Below are positions 19,714 to 30,216 of a DNA stretch of 64,000 bases, piece by piece. Both the position numbers and the translations under genes were made by a program. Positions within the stretch are counted from its first letter, which is position 1, and each line of letters opens with the position of its first letter. The stretch spans positions 280,330 to 344,329 of the forward strand of contig NZ_VXDC01000005.1 in assembly GCF_008711285.1 (NCBI RefSeq). Direction: 5' to 3'. The notes below the pieces were generated by a model that made no database searches, was not told the DNA's origin, and saw nothing but the letters and a program-made list of their open reading frames with translations. The DNA is from Roseibium aquae (GTDB lineage Bacteria; Pseudomonadota; Alphaproteobacteria; Rhizobiales; Stappiaceae).

Positions 19714-20406
19714 TCAGAAGTCGAGATCTGCATAGGTTTGGGCCGGCGGCATTCCGAGGATCTTTTCCTGCAGAAGGGGGCGCATGCACGGCCTCGATTT
19801 CATGCGAGCGTACCAGTTCTTGATGTTTTCGTCAGCACTCCAGGGAACTTCGCCAAGATAGTCCGCGCAAGACATCTCTGCGGCCAGGGCGAAATCGGCA
19901 AAGGACAACCGGTCCCCGCCCAGCCATCGCCGGGACGCGATGAGATAGCCGAAATATTTCAGGTGGTGCTGAATGTTTGCCCGCGCGACCCTGAGAGCGT
20001 TGGAATCGGGCTCGCCGCCGCCGGCGGTGCGCGGCATGGTCTGTTTGTAGATGCGCTCCCGCACCAGATGTCCGACCACTTCCTGATCGAACTTGCCCAA
20101 TGCCCAATCGACAAGGCGGCGGGTTTCCGCGCGGGCTTCCGGGTGGTCCGGCATCAAGCGCCGGTCGGCCATGGCATATCCGCGGGTTTCATCAAGATAT
20201 TCGACGATCGGTCCAGGACCACAGATCGCGGGCCCCTCGTTTTCGACAATCACCGGAACCGTGCCGGCGGCATTCAACCGCAGCAGCTCCTGTGGACGTT
20301 CCCAGGGGTTTACGGCGACGCTCTGGAATTCCGCGCCATACTCGAACAGAACCATGCGGATGAAGCGCGAGGACGGTGAAAAGGGATGATGATATAGGGT
20401 CAGCAT
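19714..20406 (-). CDS. Glutathione S-transferase family protein
   Basis: A 230-residue two-domain GST. The thioredoxin-like N-terminal domain ([20 protein letters not shown] with the cis-Pro segment GTVPVIVE) is followed by an all-helical C-terminal domain (residues about 90-215). The Ser residues near position 10-13 could bind glutathione thiol. GST genes beside queG occur in other Rhizobiales, and the short gap suggests co-transcription. The substrate cannot be told. It is divergent from uppP, with a 200-base shared upstream region. Confidence 0.88.
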   Translation of the reverse strand: MLTLYHHPFSPSSRFIRMVLFEYGAEFQSVAVNPWERPQELLRLNAAGTVPVIVENEGPAICGPGPIVEYLDETRGYAMADRRLMPDHPEARAETRRLVDWALGKFDQEVVGHLVRERIYKQTMPRTAGGGEPDSNALRVARANIQHHLKYFGYLIASRRWLGGDRLSFADFALAAEMSCADYLGEVPWSADENIKNWYARMKSRPCMRPLLQEKILGMPPAQTYADLDF

Positions 20407-20606
20407 GGGGCCGGATGTCCCTGAGGGTCTGGTACGCGCTGTCGCGATGGGGTCGGCCGCGCATCTATCTCCAGAATATGACCATAGGGTGGTTATCAGG
20501 ACCTTGCCGGGCAGTCCTGTTGGAAAGGTTTTTTTGACCTTACCGCGTTAAAACGCCGGGCCGCCCGTGATACGGCGTCCATCGTCGCGAACAAAGCTGG
20601 AAGCTC

Positions 20607-21413
20607 ATGGATAATCAGACCATTGTCAGCGCATTGATCCTCGGAATCGTGGAAGGGCTGACGGAGTTCATTCCCGTCTCTTCCACCGGACATCTCTTGC
20701 TTCTTGGCCATTTCATGGGCTTTGAAAGCACCGGCAAGACCTTTGAGGTTCTCATTCAGCTCGGCGCGATCCTGGCGATCTTGACCGTATATTCCGCGCG
20801 CCTTTGGACCTTGGCGGTTTCGATGCCGAGCGATGCCGCGAGCCGGCGATTCGTTGCGGGCATTTTGCTCGCCTTTCTGCCGGCCGCGGTGATTGGGGTG
20901 TTGGCGCATGATTTCATCAAGACGGTCCTGTTCGAAACACCGGCGCTGATTTGCACCATGCTCATCCTTGGCGGATTTATCCTTCTTTGGATTGACCGGT
21001 TGCCGCTCAAGCCGCGCTACACGGATGTCACCGATTATCCGATCAGCCTGTGTTTGAAGATCGGGTTCTGCCAGTGCCTGGCGATGGTGCCCGGTGTGTC
21101 CCGATCCGGCGCGACCATCGTCGGTTCGCTCCTGATGGGCACTGACAAGCGCTCGGCGGCAGAATTCACCTTCTTCCTGGCCATGCCGACCATGGCCGGC
21201 GCCTTCGCCTACGATCTTTACAAGAACCGGAATGTGCTCTCCATCGACGATGCGACGATTATTGCGATTGGCTTCGTTGCCTCGTTTGTGGCCGGCGTCT
21301 TCGTGGTGAGAGGTTTGTTGAATTTCGTGACCCGCCACGGGTTCGCCCCTTTCGCATGGTGGCGGATCGGGGTCGGGCTGGCGGGTTTCGCGGGACTGTA
21401 CCTGGTGGGATGA
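20607..21413 (+). CDS. uppP: Undecaprenyl-diphosphate phosphatase
   Basis: UppP (BacA) removes a phosphate from undecaprenyl pyrophosphate at the inner membrane so that the lipid carrier can be reused for peptidoglycan and other glycans. The 268-aa protein has several membrane helices and both family motifs: [14 protein letters not shown] (about residues 14-27) and [12 protein letters not shown] (about 160-171). It gives some resistance to bacitracin in other bacteria. It stands alone and is transcribed divergently from the GST-queG pair. Confidence 0.95.
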   Translation: MDNQTIVSALILGIVEGLTEFIPVSSTGHLLLLGHFMGFESTGKTFEVLIQLGAILAILTVYSARLWTLAVSMPSDAASRRFVAGILLAFLPAAVIGVLAHDFIKTVLFETPALICTMLILGGFILLWIDRLPLKPRYTDVTDYPISLCLKIGFCQCLAMVPGVSRSGATIVGSLLMGTDKRSAAEFTFFLAMPTMAGAFAYDLYKNRNVLSIDDATIIAIGFVASFVAGVFVVRGLLNFVTRHGFAPFAWWRIGVGLAGFAGLYLVG

Positions 21414-21532
21414 GGCGCACGGCCCCGCACGGCGGACCAAGGCGAACCGATGCGGTCAAAGTCATGGCTTGTCGCGACACTGCCGCCTTAAAGGGCCGGG
21501 CCGTAAACCCGATGCCGGTGCGGGCTGGACAC

Positions 21533-22513
21533 CTAGGTGGTCCGGTAGGTGTCGTACTGGCCGTGTTCTGAAAAACGTCCCAGGTAGGTCGGCAGAATGG
21601 TTCGCAGCGTGCTCGGCGAAATGCCGATGCCCGTCAGCGTGCGGCCTTCGTTGACGGCCTGTTCTGACACGATGTTGTCGGTCTTCAGCAGCTCCACCTG
21701 ATCGACGGTGATCGGCGCAAACGGCAAAAGCTGCATGATCCGTCCCATGGCTGACGCGACCGGGAACGGCAAGGGCGCAAGCAGCCGCCGCCGCCCTGTA
21801 ATGTCCATCATCAGTTCCAGGCACTGCTTGAAACTTTGGATTTCCGGGCCGCCCAGCTCGTACACGGTTCCCGGGGTCAATTTGCCATCCACCGCCAGCG
21901 CGACGGCCTCGGCCACGTCGGACACATAGACGGGCTGAAATTTCGTGTGTCCGCCGCCGATCAGCGGCAGGGCGGGCGCCAATTTCGCCATGGACGCGAA
22001 CTTGTTGAAGAACTCGTCTTCTGGACCAAAGACGATGGAAGGCCGCAGGATGATGCTGTCGGGCAGGGTTTCCAGGATCCCGGCTTCCCCGGCCGCTTTC
22101 GATCTTGCATAGGCCGATTTGGAATTCGCATCGGCGCCAATCGCCGACACGTGGGTGATCCGCATCACGCCTGCCGCCTGTGCGGCCTCCGCGATCGCGC
22201 GCGGACCGAAAGCCTGGACCGCGTCAAAGGTCTGTTTTCCGCTCGGCGCGAGGATCCCGACGCAGTTCACGACCGCGTCCGCGCCCTCGACCGCGCGATC
22301 CACCGACCAGCGCACGCGCAGATTGGCTTGGATCGGCATGATCTGGCCCGGCACGCCAAGTGGCTGAAGATGAGCGGCAAGATCGGGACGGCGGACGGCG
22401 GCGCGCACCCGGTAGCCGCGTTTGGCCAATGCTTGGACGACATGCCTGCCGATAAAGCCGGAGCCGCCAAAAACCGTGACGAGTTTGCCGTTCAGTGCCG
22501 TGGCCATGCCCAT
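21533..22513 (-). CDS. Complex I NDUFA9-like NAD(P)-binding protein
   Basis: An atypical SDR of 326 aa with the nucleotide motif VFGGSGFIGRH near the N-terminus, then VVNCVGILAPSGKQTFD and ITHVSAIGAD. It lacks the classical YxxxK catalytic pattern and instead has YARSKAAGE. This is the pattern of the NDUFA9 group, which in alphaproteobacteria includes proteins thought to associate with respiratory complex I. A stand-alone epimerase or reductase role cannot be excluded. ATG 22513 and ATG 22507 are both possible starts. Confidence 0.8.
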   Translation of the reverse strand: MGMATALNGKLVTVFGGSGFIGRHVVQALAKRGYRVRAAVRRPDLAAHLQPLGVPGQIMPIQANLRVRWSVDRAVEGADAVVNCVGILAPSGKQTFDAVQAFGPRAIAEAAQAAGVMRITHVSAIGADANSKSAYARSKAAGEAGILETLPDSIILRPSIVFGPEDEFFNKFASMAKLAPALPLIGGGHTKFQPVYVSDVAEAVALAVDGKLTPGTVYELGGPEIQSFKQCLELMMDITGRRRLLAPLPFPVASAMGRIMQLLPFAPITVDQVELLKTDNIVSEQAVNEGRTLTGIGISPSTLRTILPTYLGRFSEHGQYDTYRTT

Positions 22514-22674
22514 TGCCCTCTTTCGCGTCCAGTCAGCCGCTGCGCAGTCGCAGTCGACGACCGTCTCTTACTCTGTCGCACGGGACCTGTGAAGGCCTTC
22601 GCCGCTAGAAGTGAAAATGTGTCTGATTCAGTGATTGACAAGTCTGTGACAGCCCCTTACAAGCCGCCCTCACA

Positions 22675-22761
22675 GCCCAGGTGGCGGAATTGGTAGACGC
22701 ACTAGCTTCAGGTGCTAGCGCTGGAAACGGCGTGGAGGTTCGAGTCCTCTCCTGGGCACCA
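22675..22761 (+). tRNA. tRNA-Leu (anticodon CAG)
   Basis: The cloverleaf can be drawn by hand. The acceptor stem is GCCCAGG paired with CCTGGGC, and the anticodon stem is CTAGC paired with GCTAG. The loop TTCAGGT gives anticodon CAG. A long variable arm is typical of class II tRNALeu, the T arm has GGTTCGAGTCC, and CCA is encoded. The length is 87 bases. Confidence 0.96.
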
Positions 22762-23151
22762 AATTACAGTTTTGGATCATGCAGTTTGATCTGAAGTGAA
22801 CGCAAAAAGCCCCGGTTTTCCGGGGCTTTTTTCATTTGCGCCGGGGAAATTGGGCAGGGGTGACCAGAGCCGCCGGCCGCCGGGATGCTTGGGACTTCAG
22901 ACTGTTCAGGCAGCGTTTCCGGTTTCCCCGCTTTACGCATTAAGCCCTGTTTCGTAGGTTGGAAGTCAGGTTCAGGCTTGTGAAAAAACACGATGCCGGA
23001 GCTTTGCCCGTGTTCGATTCAGGAACGGCCGAATGGGTTCATCGTCCGGTCGAAAAGAGGTGATGGCGTCAACGCAGATCTTTGAGAGCCGATGGCTGCC
23101 CCGTTGCGGTGTTGACCGGGACAGGCGCGGTGCTACCTCGGAAAAAGCGGC
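22762..23151. other. Gene-free stretch after tRNA-Leu
   Basis: About 390 bases hold only the terminator at 22804-22832. I see no convincing ORF with a ribosome site, no second tRNA and no repeat. The last 100 bases probably contain the promoter of the FkbM gene, but I cannot place -35 and -10 boxes. Confidence 0.6.
22804..22832 (+). terminator. Intrinsic terminator of tRNA-Leu
   Basis: The stem AGCCCCGG with CCGGGGCT and a TTTT loop is flanked by AAAAA before and TTTTTT after. It is a textbook rho-independent terminator that can work in both directions. Confidence 0.92.
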
Positions 23152-23919
23152 ATGCTGACCGCTGCCAAAAAGGCTTTCTATCGCGCGCGCGGCTATGTGC
23201 GGGGGCATGTGGGCGGCGATCCGTTCCGGCTCGATCCCTATCACAGCAAGTTCTGGAAAAAGGCGGAACGGGGGGCTTGGGAACCAGAGACGTTTGAAGT
23301 TCTTGAAGCGCATTTGTCGAAAGAGCGCGACTACATCGACATCGGCGCCTGGATCGGCCCGACCGTGCTTTTCGCCGCGAACCGGGCCCGCCATGTCTGG
23401 TGTTTCGAGCCGGACCCGGATGCTTTCCGTGCTTTGACCCGGAACCTGTCGTTAAACGGAATAGGAAATGTCAGCGCGTTGCCGGTGGCCCTATCGAACA
23501 CGGCGGGAGTTGCACGCATGGCGAGTTTCAGGGGCGGGCGCGGCGACAGCATGACGAGTCTGCTGAAGGCGAATGCGGCCGACGCTGTCGACGTCGCGAC
23601 CCTTGGATGGAACGATTTCGCTGGCCAGACGAACCTGTCGGCCGTGTCTTTGGTCAAAATGGACATCGAGGGAGCAGAGTTTTTCCTCCTGCCCACGCTC
23701 TTGGAATGGCTGCAGGCGCATCGCCCCGCCTTCTATCTGTCGACCCACGCGCCCTACCTGGCCGAAGACGTCCGGCGGGAAAAGATGGGAGAGGTGGCCC
23801 GGCTGCTGGCGTTCTATCCGAGGGTCACGGACAGCCGGACCGGCCGGACCGGTTTTCACCTTCTGACTGAACCCGAGGCGTTGACCGGCTTTCAAAGTTT
23901 CGTGTTTCATTCCGCGTGA
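23152..23919 (+). CDS. FkbM-family SAM-dependent methyltransferase
   Basis: A 255-aa protein with the FkbM core. The SAM-binding strand YIDIGAWIGPTVLFAAN (about residues 61-77) is followed by CFEPDPDAFRALTRNLSLNG, and the motif LVKMDIEGAEFFLLP lies near residue 168. These enzymes O-methylate sugars or small metabolites. No glycan or secondary-metabolite genes are next to it, so the substrate is unknown. It converges with the creatinase gene. Confidence 0.88.
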   Translation: MLTAAKKAFYRARGYVRGHVGGDPFRLDPYHSKFWKKAERGAWEPETFEVLEAHLSKERDYIDIGAWIGPTVLFAANRARHVWCFEPDPDAFRALTRNLSLNGIGNVSALPVALSNTAGVARMASFRGGRGDSMTSLLKANAADAVDVATLGWNDFAGQTNLSAVSLVKMDIEGAEFFLLPTLLEWLQAHRPAFYLSTHAPYLAEDVRREKMGEVARLLAFYPRVTDSRTGRTGFHLLTEPEALTGFQSFVFHSA

Positions 23920-23928
23920 AAGCGGGCG

Positions 23929-23949
23929 CGGCGGCGCGCATGGCCGCCG
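23929..23949. terminator. Hairpin between convergent fkbM and creatinase genes
   Basis: A perfect 7-bp stem, CGGCGGC and GCCGCCG, with a 7-base loop lies in the 43-base gap between the two stops. There is no strong T-run, so a terminator role is only likely from its position. Confidence 0.4.
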
Positions 23950-23962
23950 GGCACCTCTCTGT

Positions 23963-25192
23963 TTATCGCGCGGGAATGATGTTGTGCTCCGGTCCGAATG
24001 GAAAACCGGTGATGTTGTCGGCGCCTGTCTCGGTCACGATCAGGATATCATGTTCCCGGTAACCGCCGGCACCGGGCTGGCCTTCGGGGATCATGATCAT
24101 CGGCTCCATCGACACCACCATTCCAGGCTCAAGAACTGTCTCCACATCCTCGCGCAGTTCGACGGCAGCTTCTCGCCCATAATAGTGGCTGAGGACCCCG
24201 AAGGAGTGTCCATATCCGAAGCTGCGATACTTCAACAGATCGTGGGAGCGGTAGATCTCGTTCAGCTCTGAGGCAATATCGCAGCAGCGTGCCCCCGGTT
24301 TGATCAGATCGAGGCCTGCACGGTGAACGTCGCAATTCACCTGCCAAAGTTTCAGGTGGGCGTCCGAGGCATGCTCGCAGAAAAGGGTTCGTTCCAGGGC
24401 CGTGTAATAGCCAAAGATCATTGGGAAACAGTTCAGGCTCAGGATATCGCCCGGCTGGATGATCTTGTTGGTGACCGGGTTGTGGGCGCCATCGGTGTTG
24501 ATGCCCGATTGGAACCAGGTCCAGGTGTCCATCAGCTCGACCGAGGGGAAGGACTTTGCGATTTCCCGGATCATGGCGTTGGTCGCGGCAAGGGCCACTT
24601 CGTGCTCGGGGACACCCGCCTGAACGGCGGCAACCAGCGCGGCCCCGCCGACATCGCAGATCCGCGCGCCCTCGCGGATCAGGACATGTTCTTCCGCGCT
24701 TTTGATCGTCCGCTGACGCATGACGTGGCTCGACACGTCGACCAGTTCGACACCGGGCAGGGCCGTTTCCAGCTGGCTTTTCAGATCGAGGGAAACGTGG
24801 TCGAACTCGATCCCGATCCGTTTCACGGACGGTGAGGGTCCGCCCAAAAGCTGCTGGATCGCGTAGAAGTAATTGTCCTTGCGCCAATCGGTATAGATCA
24901 GGCAATCGCCGTGGGTGCGGCGCCAGGGTTGCCCGCCATCGATACCGGCGGCAATCGTCGTTGCCGCGTCGTGGGTTACCAGAAAGCCGTACTTCCGGCC
25001 GAATGAGCAATAGAGGAAGCCGGAGAAATAGCAGATATTGTGGTAAGACGTGAACAGGCAGGCATCGATGCCTTCGGCTGCCATTATCTCCCGCAGCCTG
25101 GCCTGGCGGCCATCCATCTCGTTCTGTGAGAAGGGGGAATAAGCTTTTTCTCCGTTGTTCATTTCATAGGTGCGGATCATGTCTGCAGTCAT
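23963..25192 (-). CDS. Creatinase (creatine amidinohydrolase)
   Basis: Creatinase hydrolyses creatine to urea and sarcosine. The protein (409 aa) has the pita-bread M24 fold but follows Pseudomonas creatinase very closely from memory: FTSYHNICYFSGFLYCSFGR, IDGGQPWRRT, TWTWFQSGINTDGAHNPVT, LSLNCFPMIFGYYTALERTLF and the closing GAGGYREHDILIV. The Arg that binds the creatine carboxylate (FGR, residue 66 here), the catalytic His in GAHNP and the Glu of REHD are present. ATG 25192 follows AAAAGGAGACGACCC and is preferred to ATG 25210. It is the last gene of a Pot-type ABC operon, separated by a 175-base gap with a strong hairpin. No sarcosine oxidase or urease is in the window. Confidence 0.92.
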   Translation of the reverse strand: MTADMIRTYEMNNGEKAYSPFSQNEMDGRQARLREIMAAEGIDACLFTSYHNICYFSGFLYCSFGRKYGFLVTHDAATTIAAGIDGGQPWRRTHGDCLIYTDWRKDNYFYAIQQLLGGPSPSVKRIGIEFDHVSLDLKSQLETALPGVELVDVSSHVMRQRTIKSAEEHVLIREGARICDVGGAALVAAVQAGVPEHEVALAATNAMIREIAKSFPSVELMDTWTWFQSGINTDGAHNPVTNKIIQPGDILSLNCFPMIFGYYTALERTLFCEHASDAHLKLWQVNCDVHRAGLDLIKPGARCCDIASELNEIYRSHDLLKYRSFGYGHSFGVLSHYYGREAAVELREDVETVLEPGMVVSMEPMIMIPEGQPGAGGYREHDILIVTETGADNITGFPFGPEHNIIPAR

Positions 25193-25233
25193 GGGTCGTC
25201 TCCTTTTCATGGTCGGGGCCTGAAACGGAAAAC

Positions 25234-25261
25234 GGGCCGGCTTCTGGAGAGAAGCCGGCCC
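25234..25261. repeat. Perfect 12-bp hairpin between permease and creatinase genes
   Basis: GGGCCGGCTTCT and AGAAGCCGGCCC pair perfectly around a GGAG loop. On the coding (minus) strand it is followed by CGTTTTCCG, a weak T-run. It may act as a partial terminator or RNA-stabilising element between the transporter genes and creatinase. A REP-like repeat is also possible. Confidence 0.6.
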
Positions 25262-25367
25262 GCCAGGCCCAATTCAATTGTCTTGCTGTCAGGTGCGCGC
25301 CCCAGGCGCGGCCTCTGGTGACTGGCGTTCCGCCACCGGCTCCCCAAGGAGAACAGCGGTCCGCGTT

Positions 25368-26231
25368 TTATCCCGGCGATAGCCCCCGCAAGCGTTCGGA
25401 CCGGCGCCGCAAGAGCTCAAGGACTGTGAGCAGGGCGATGGAGATCGCCACCATCAGGGAGGCCACCGCCAGGATGGTCGGCGAGATCTGTTCCCGAAGC
25501 CCGGTGAACATTCGCCAAGGCAGCGTTTGCTGGCTTGCCGAACCAAGGAACAGAACCACGACCACCTCATCGAAGGATGTGATGAAGGCGAACAAGGCGC
25601 CGGACACCACACCTGGAATGATGAGCGGCATCTGGACCTTGAAGAAGGTTGTCACCGGATCTGCCCCGAGGTTCGCCGCCGCGCGGACCAGAGACCGGTC
25701 GAAGCCGACAAGCGTAGCTGTCACCGTGATGATGACGAAGGGCGTGCCCAGGGCCGCATGTGCCAGAACCACCCCCCAATAGGTTCCCTGTAGGCCGATC
25801 CGGGAATAGAAGAAATACATTCCGGCCGCCGAGATGATCAAAGGCACGATCATTGGGGAGATGAGAACTGCCATGATCGCCGACTTGTACGGCACATGGC
25901 TTTGGGACAGCCCAATGGCCGCCAGCGTTCCAAGCACTGTTGCAAGGATGGTGGCGGCCGGCGCAATGGTCACCGAGTTCCAAAGCGCCTGCTGCCAACT
26001 CGGATTGGTGAAGAAGTCCTCATAGTGCTTCAAGGAATAGCCTGCCGGATCCAAGGCCAGCATTTCCGGCGTGAAGGTGAAGAAGTTCTGCGCGTTGAAG
26101 CTGAGTGGCACAATGATCATGATCGGAAAGATCAGAAAGAAGAAGATCAATCCGCAGATCACCCGGAACGAGTAGTACCACGTCTTTTGAAGCGGGGAGG
26201 CGTATGGAGGAAGTGCACTCATGGTCGTCAC
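25368..26231 (-). CDS. ABC transporter permease, PotC-like
   Basis: An inner-membrane permease of 287 aa with about six helices. It carries the cytoplasmic coupling loop RAAANLGADPVTTFFKVQMPLIIPG (EAA motif), typical of the spermidine/putrescine class of importers. The GTG start overlaps the stop of the upstream permease (GTGA); an ATG nine bases further in is an alternative. It pairs with the larger permease, binding protein and ATPase of the same operon. The substrate is not known from sequence. The flanking creatinase and ectoine genes suggest a zwitterionic osmolyte rather than a polyamine. Confidence 0.88.
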   Translation of the reverse strand: MTTMSALPPYASPLQKTWYYSFRVICGLIFFFLIFPIMIIVPLSFNAQNFFTFTPEMLALDPAGYSLKHYEDFFTNPSWQQALWNSVTIAPAATILATVLGTLAAIGLSQSHVPYKSAIMAVLISPMIVPLIISAAGMYFFYSRIGLQGTYWGVVLAHAALGTPFVIITVTATLVGFDRSLVRAAANLGADPVTTFFKVQMPLIIPGVVSGALFAFITSFDEVVVVLFLGSASQQTLPWRMFTGLREQISPTILAVASLMVAISIALLTVLELLRRRSERLRGLSPG

Positions 26232-27865
26232 CCCAGTTTCACATTGTCGATGCCGACGATCCGGTCGTAGGCCATGAACAGCAAGAGAACCGCGACGAGA
26301 AGCAGGGTTCCAAGGGCGGCTGCCAGGCCCCAGTTCAGTGAACTGGAGATGTGGAAGGCAATCCGGTTGGAGATAAAGATACCCGACGTTCCGCCGACCA
26401 GTTCAGGAGTGATGTAGTAACCGATGGCCAGGATGAAGACGAGAATCGCGCCCGCTCCAATCCCGGGAACGCTTTGCGGGAAATAGACCCGCCAGAAGGC
26501 GGTCCAGTCGGTCGCTCCCAAGCTTTTCGCCGCCCGAACGTAGGTCGGGGAAATGGTTTTCATCACGGAATAGAGCGGCAGGATCATGAACGGCAGCAGA
26601 ATATGTGTCATGGCGATGATCGTGCCGGTGGCATTGTTGATCATGACCAAGCGCCCCGCATCGGTGATCAACCCGATCCAGACAAGAACATCGTTGATCA
26701 CGCCTTGCTGCTGGAGAAGCACTTTCCAGGCGGACGTGCGAACGAGGAGACTTGTCCAGAAGGGCAAAAGCACAAGGATCAAAAGCAGGTTGGAATAGCG
26801 CAAGGGCAGCGCTGCGAGCAGGTAGGCGATCGGATAACCGAGCAGCAAACAGGACAGCGTAATGACGATCGACAGCAACAAGGTCCGGTAGAACAGGAAC
26901 AAATAGATCTGCTGGTTCTCCGGCTTCATCTCCAGCCCATCGGGTGTCAGTTGCGCGTCAGCGGCGGACAGGAAGTAACCCGGCGTGTAAGCAGGGCTGA
27001 ATGTCTTGATGACGGCCCAGTTTCCCGCATCGCCCCAACCATCCTCCGCGTCGATGAAGAGCTCTTTCATGCTTGCGGTGGCAAAGGTCGGAACCGCCTC
27101 TACCGCTTCGCGCAACAAATCCGCATTTGTGCCGGAAAAGGTCGAAAACGCCTGCGGATTGTCGGCCAAGTCCTCATAAAGCGCCGCGTAAACGGCATTC
27201 CACGGTTGTTCATCGGTCGGACTATCGCCCTCCTCCATCTGGAGGAATTCCGCGAAGGCGCCATAGATATCCGCCGTGGCCGGCAAGGCCGCGACCGCGG
27301 TTTCACTTAGGATGAATGTCGGTTCGGGACCATCCTGGGACGCGGCCCAACGCTGTTGGTCGGCGATCCAGGCGTCGCTGGCCATGAGGTTCACCCAGGT
27401 CATGGGGTCTTCCCAGGCGGGGTTCAGCGCTGCGAACTGGTCTGCATAGACCTCGCCGAAATCGGCAATCCGGCGCCCGGTGCGCCGGAACATGGACGAA
27501 ATGCCGGTCTTTTCGTAATTCAGGCGGGTGCCCAATTGGGTATGGCGCTTGTATTCGCTTGCGATCATGAGATCGTAGTGCAGCGCCTGGTAAACGTCCT
27601 CGCCCGGCGTCTCGCCGGATCCCGCATCCCACTCTTCCAGCAGGACGACGGTTCGCGGAAGCGTTTCTGAAACGATTTGGTTTTCGACCGACCGGAACAG
27701 CATGTCGAAGATCGGCGCCACGAAGGTCAGCATGATGAAGATCAGGAGAGGCGCAATCAGCATCAGCGACCGGAGGCGTTCGCGGCGGAGCGCTTTGGCA
27801 AGAGCGGCTTTGAGTGGTTTGCCGTCCTGCGTCGTCAGCACCTGGTCAGAGGTGACATCGCTCAT
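26228..27865 (-). CDS. ABC transporter permease, PotB-like with a large periplasmic insertion
   Basis: A permease of about 545 aa, roughly twice the length of PotB. The first membrane helix (MLIAPLLIFIMLTFVAPIF, about residues 34-52) is followed by some 255 mainly hydrophilic residues. The remaining helices start near residue 320 (FLFYRTLLLSIVITLSCLLLG) and include the EAA loop RAAKSLGATDWTAFWRVYFPQSVPG. The insert is therefore predicted to be periplasmic, where it could contact the binding protein. ATG 27865 (MSDVTSDQ) is chosen over the upstream in-frame start at 27928. Confidence 0.87.
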   Translation of the reverse strand: MSDVTSDQVLTTQDGKPLKAALAKALRRERLRSLMLIAPLLIFIMLTFVAPIFDMLFRSVENQIVSETLPRTVVLLEEWDAGSGETPGEDVYQALHYDLMIASEYKRHTQLGTRLNYEKTGISSMFRRTGRRIADFGEVYADQFAALNPAWEDPMTWVNLMASDAWIADQQRWAASQDGPEPTFILSETAVAALPATADIYGAFAEFLQMEEGDSPTDEQPWNAVYAALYEDLADNPQAFSTFSGTNADLLREAVEAVPTFATASMKELFIDAEDGWGDAGNWAVIKTFSPAYTPGYFLSAADAQLTPDGLEMKPENQQIYLFLFYRTLLLSIVITLSCLLLGYPIAYLLAALPLRYSNLLLILVLLPFWTSLLVRTSAWKVLLQQQGVINDVLVWIGLITDAGRLVMINNATGTIIAMTHILLPFMILPLYSVMKTISPTYVRAAKSLGATDWTAFWRVYFPQSVPGIGAGAILVFILAIGYYITPELVGGTSGIFISNRIAFHISSSLNWGLAAALGTLLLVAVLLLFMAYDRIVGIDNVKLG

Positions 27866-27937
27866 GAATATGGACTTTCGTGAAATGACAGGAAAAGCAG
27901 GCGGGGAGATCCCCGCCCGCCGCAGCATTCTACTGGC

Positions 27938-29038
<1,101 letters not shown>

Positions 29039-29121
29039 AGTGATTAGCTCCCTCTTTTAGGTTTGCCACGGGTTTGTCCCGTCTTTCGCCACAGGCAGGC
29101 TTATGCCTGCCTGTGATTTCT

Positions 29122-30216
29122 TTAAGAAACCGGATCGAGCGCCTTGCAGTCGTTCAAAGACCAGCCCACCGGGACGGTGTCCCCGACGTGGATCTTGCGC
29201 TTTTCGCCCCGGTTGCGAACCTTTGCGATGAACTCGTCATTGCCAGCCACATTCATCCGGACCCGGATGTGATCGCCGAGGTAGATCAGTTCCTCGACAC
29301 GGCCATTCACAATATTGTCCATGGCGTCATGGGTATCGAATTCCACCCGCTCGGGACGCAAGGATATCGTCGTGCGGTCCCCAACGCTTTCCACATTGAC
29401 CTTGTCGGCTTTGAGGCGGGTTCCATCCTCAAGCTCGACCAGGCAGGATTTGCCGTTCACTTCGACGACCTTGCCGTCAAGCTTGTTGTTCTCGCCGATG
29501 AACTGGGCAACGAACGAGTTCTTGGGGTCTTCATAGAGATCGTCAGGCGTTGAAAGCTGTTGGATGACGCCGTCATTGAAAACGGCGACCCGGTCGGACA
29601 TCGTCAGCGCCTCAGTCTGATCATGGGTGACGTAGACCACGGTCACGCCGAGGTTTTCATGAATATGTTTGATCTCGTACTGCATCTGCTCGCGCAGCTG
29701 CTTGTCCAGCGCGCCAAGCGGCTCGTCCATCAGCACCAGTTCGGGATCGAAAACCAGCGCACGCGCAACCGCGACACGCTGTTGCTGCCCACCCGACAAC
29801 TGGGCGGGCCTGCGGTTGCCGAAGGCCCCCAGTTCGACCATTTCGAGAGCGCGCCGCACCTTCTGTGCCTGTTCCGCCTTCGGAACCTTGCGGACCTGAA
29901 GCGGAAACGCCAAGTTTTCCGCGACGGTCATGTGGGGAAAAAGCGCATAGTTCTGAAACACCATGCCAATGCCGCGTTTATGGGGCGGGACATTGTTGAT
30001 CGGTCGGTCGTTCAGATAGATTTCACCATGCGTTGCCGGTTCAAATCCAGCCAGCATCATCAAGCAAGTCGTCTTGCCCGAACCGGACGGGCCAAGCATG
30101 GTCAGAAATTCGCCCGGCGGAATGTCCAGGTTCAAATTTTTAACAACCAGGCTTTCGCCATCGTAGCTTTTCTGCACGCTTTCATAGCGCACGGCCGCGC
30201 CACGTGTGTTCGCCAT
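29122..30216 (-). CDS. ABC transporter ATP-binding protein, PotA-like
   Basis: The ATPase of the importer (364 aa). It has Walker A GPSGSGKT, the Q-loop in FQNYALFP, the signature LSGGQQQR, Walker B LVLMDEPLGALD and the switch His in VTHDQTEA. A C-terminal TOBE/OB domain (about residues 285-360) is typical of the PotA/MalK group. The ATG at 30216 follows GAGGGGAAC and is preferred to the longer reading from 30258. It is the first gene of the operon ATPase, binding protein, two permeases and creatinase. Confidence 0.93.
   Translation of the reverse strand: MANTRGAAVRYESVQKSYDGESLVVKNLNLDIPPGEFLTMLGPSGSGKTTCLMMLAGFEPATHGEIYLNDRPINNVPPHKRGIGMVFQNYALFPHMTVAENLAFPLQVRKVPKAEQAQKVRRALEMVELGAFGNRRPAQLSGGQQQRVAVARALVFDPELVLMDEPLGALDKQLREQMQYEIKHIHENLGVTVVYVTHDQTEALTMSDRVAVFNDGVIQQLSTPDDLYEDPKNSFVAQFIGENNKLDGKVVEVNGKSCLVELEDGTRLKADKVNVESVGDRTTISLRPERVEFDTHDAMDNIVNGRVEELIYLGDHIRVRMNVAGNDEFIAKVRNRGEKRKIHVGDTVPVGWSLNDCKALDPVS

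Noticed and set aside
23963..25192. Reading this gene as Xaa-Pro aminopeptidase or a second ectoine hydrolase
   Set aside because: The sequence follows creatinase through its substrate-binding Arg, the GAHNPVT segment and the GYREHD motif, whereas the ectoine hydrolase at 36244-37428 has different signatures.
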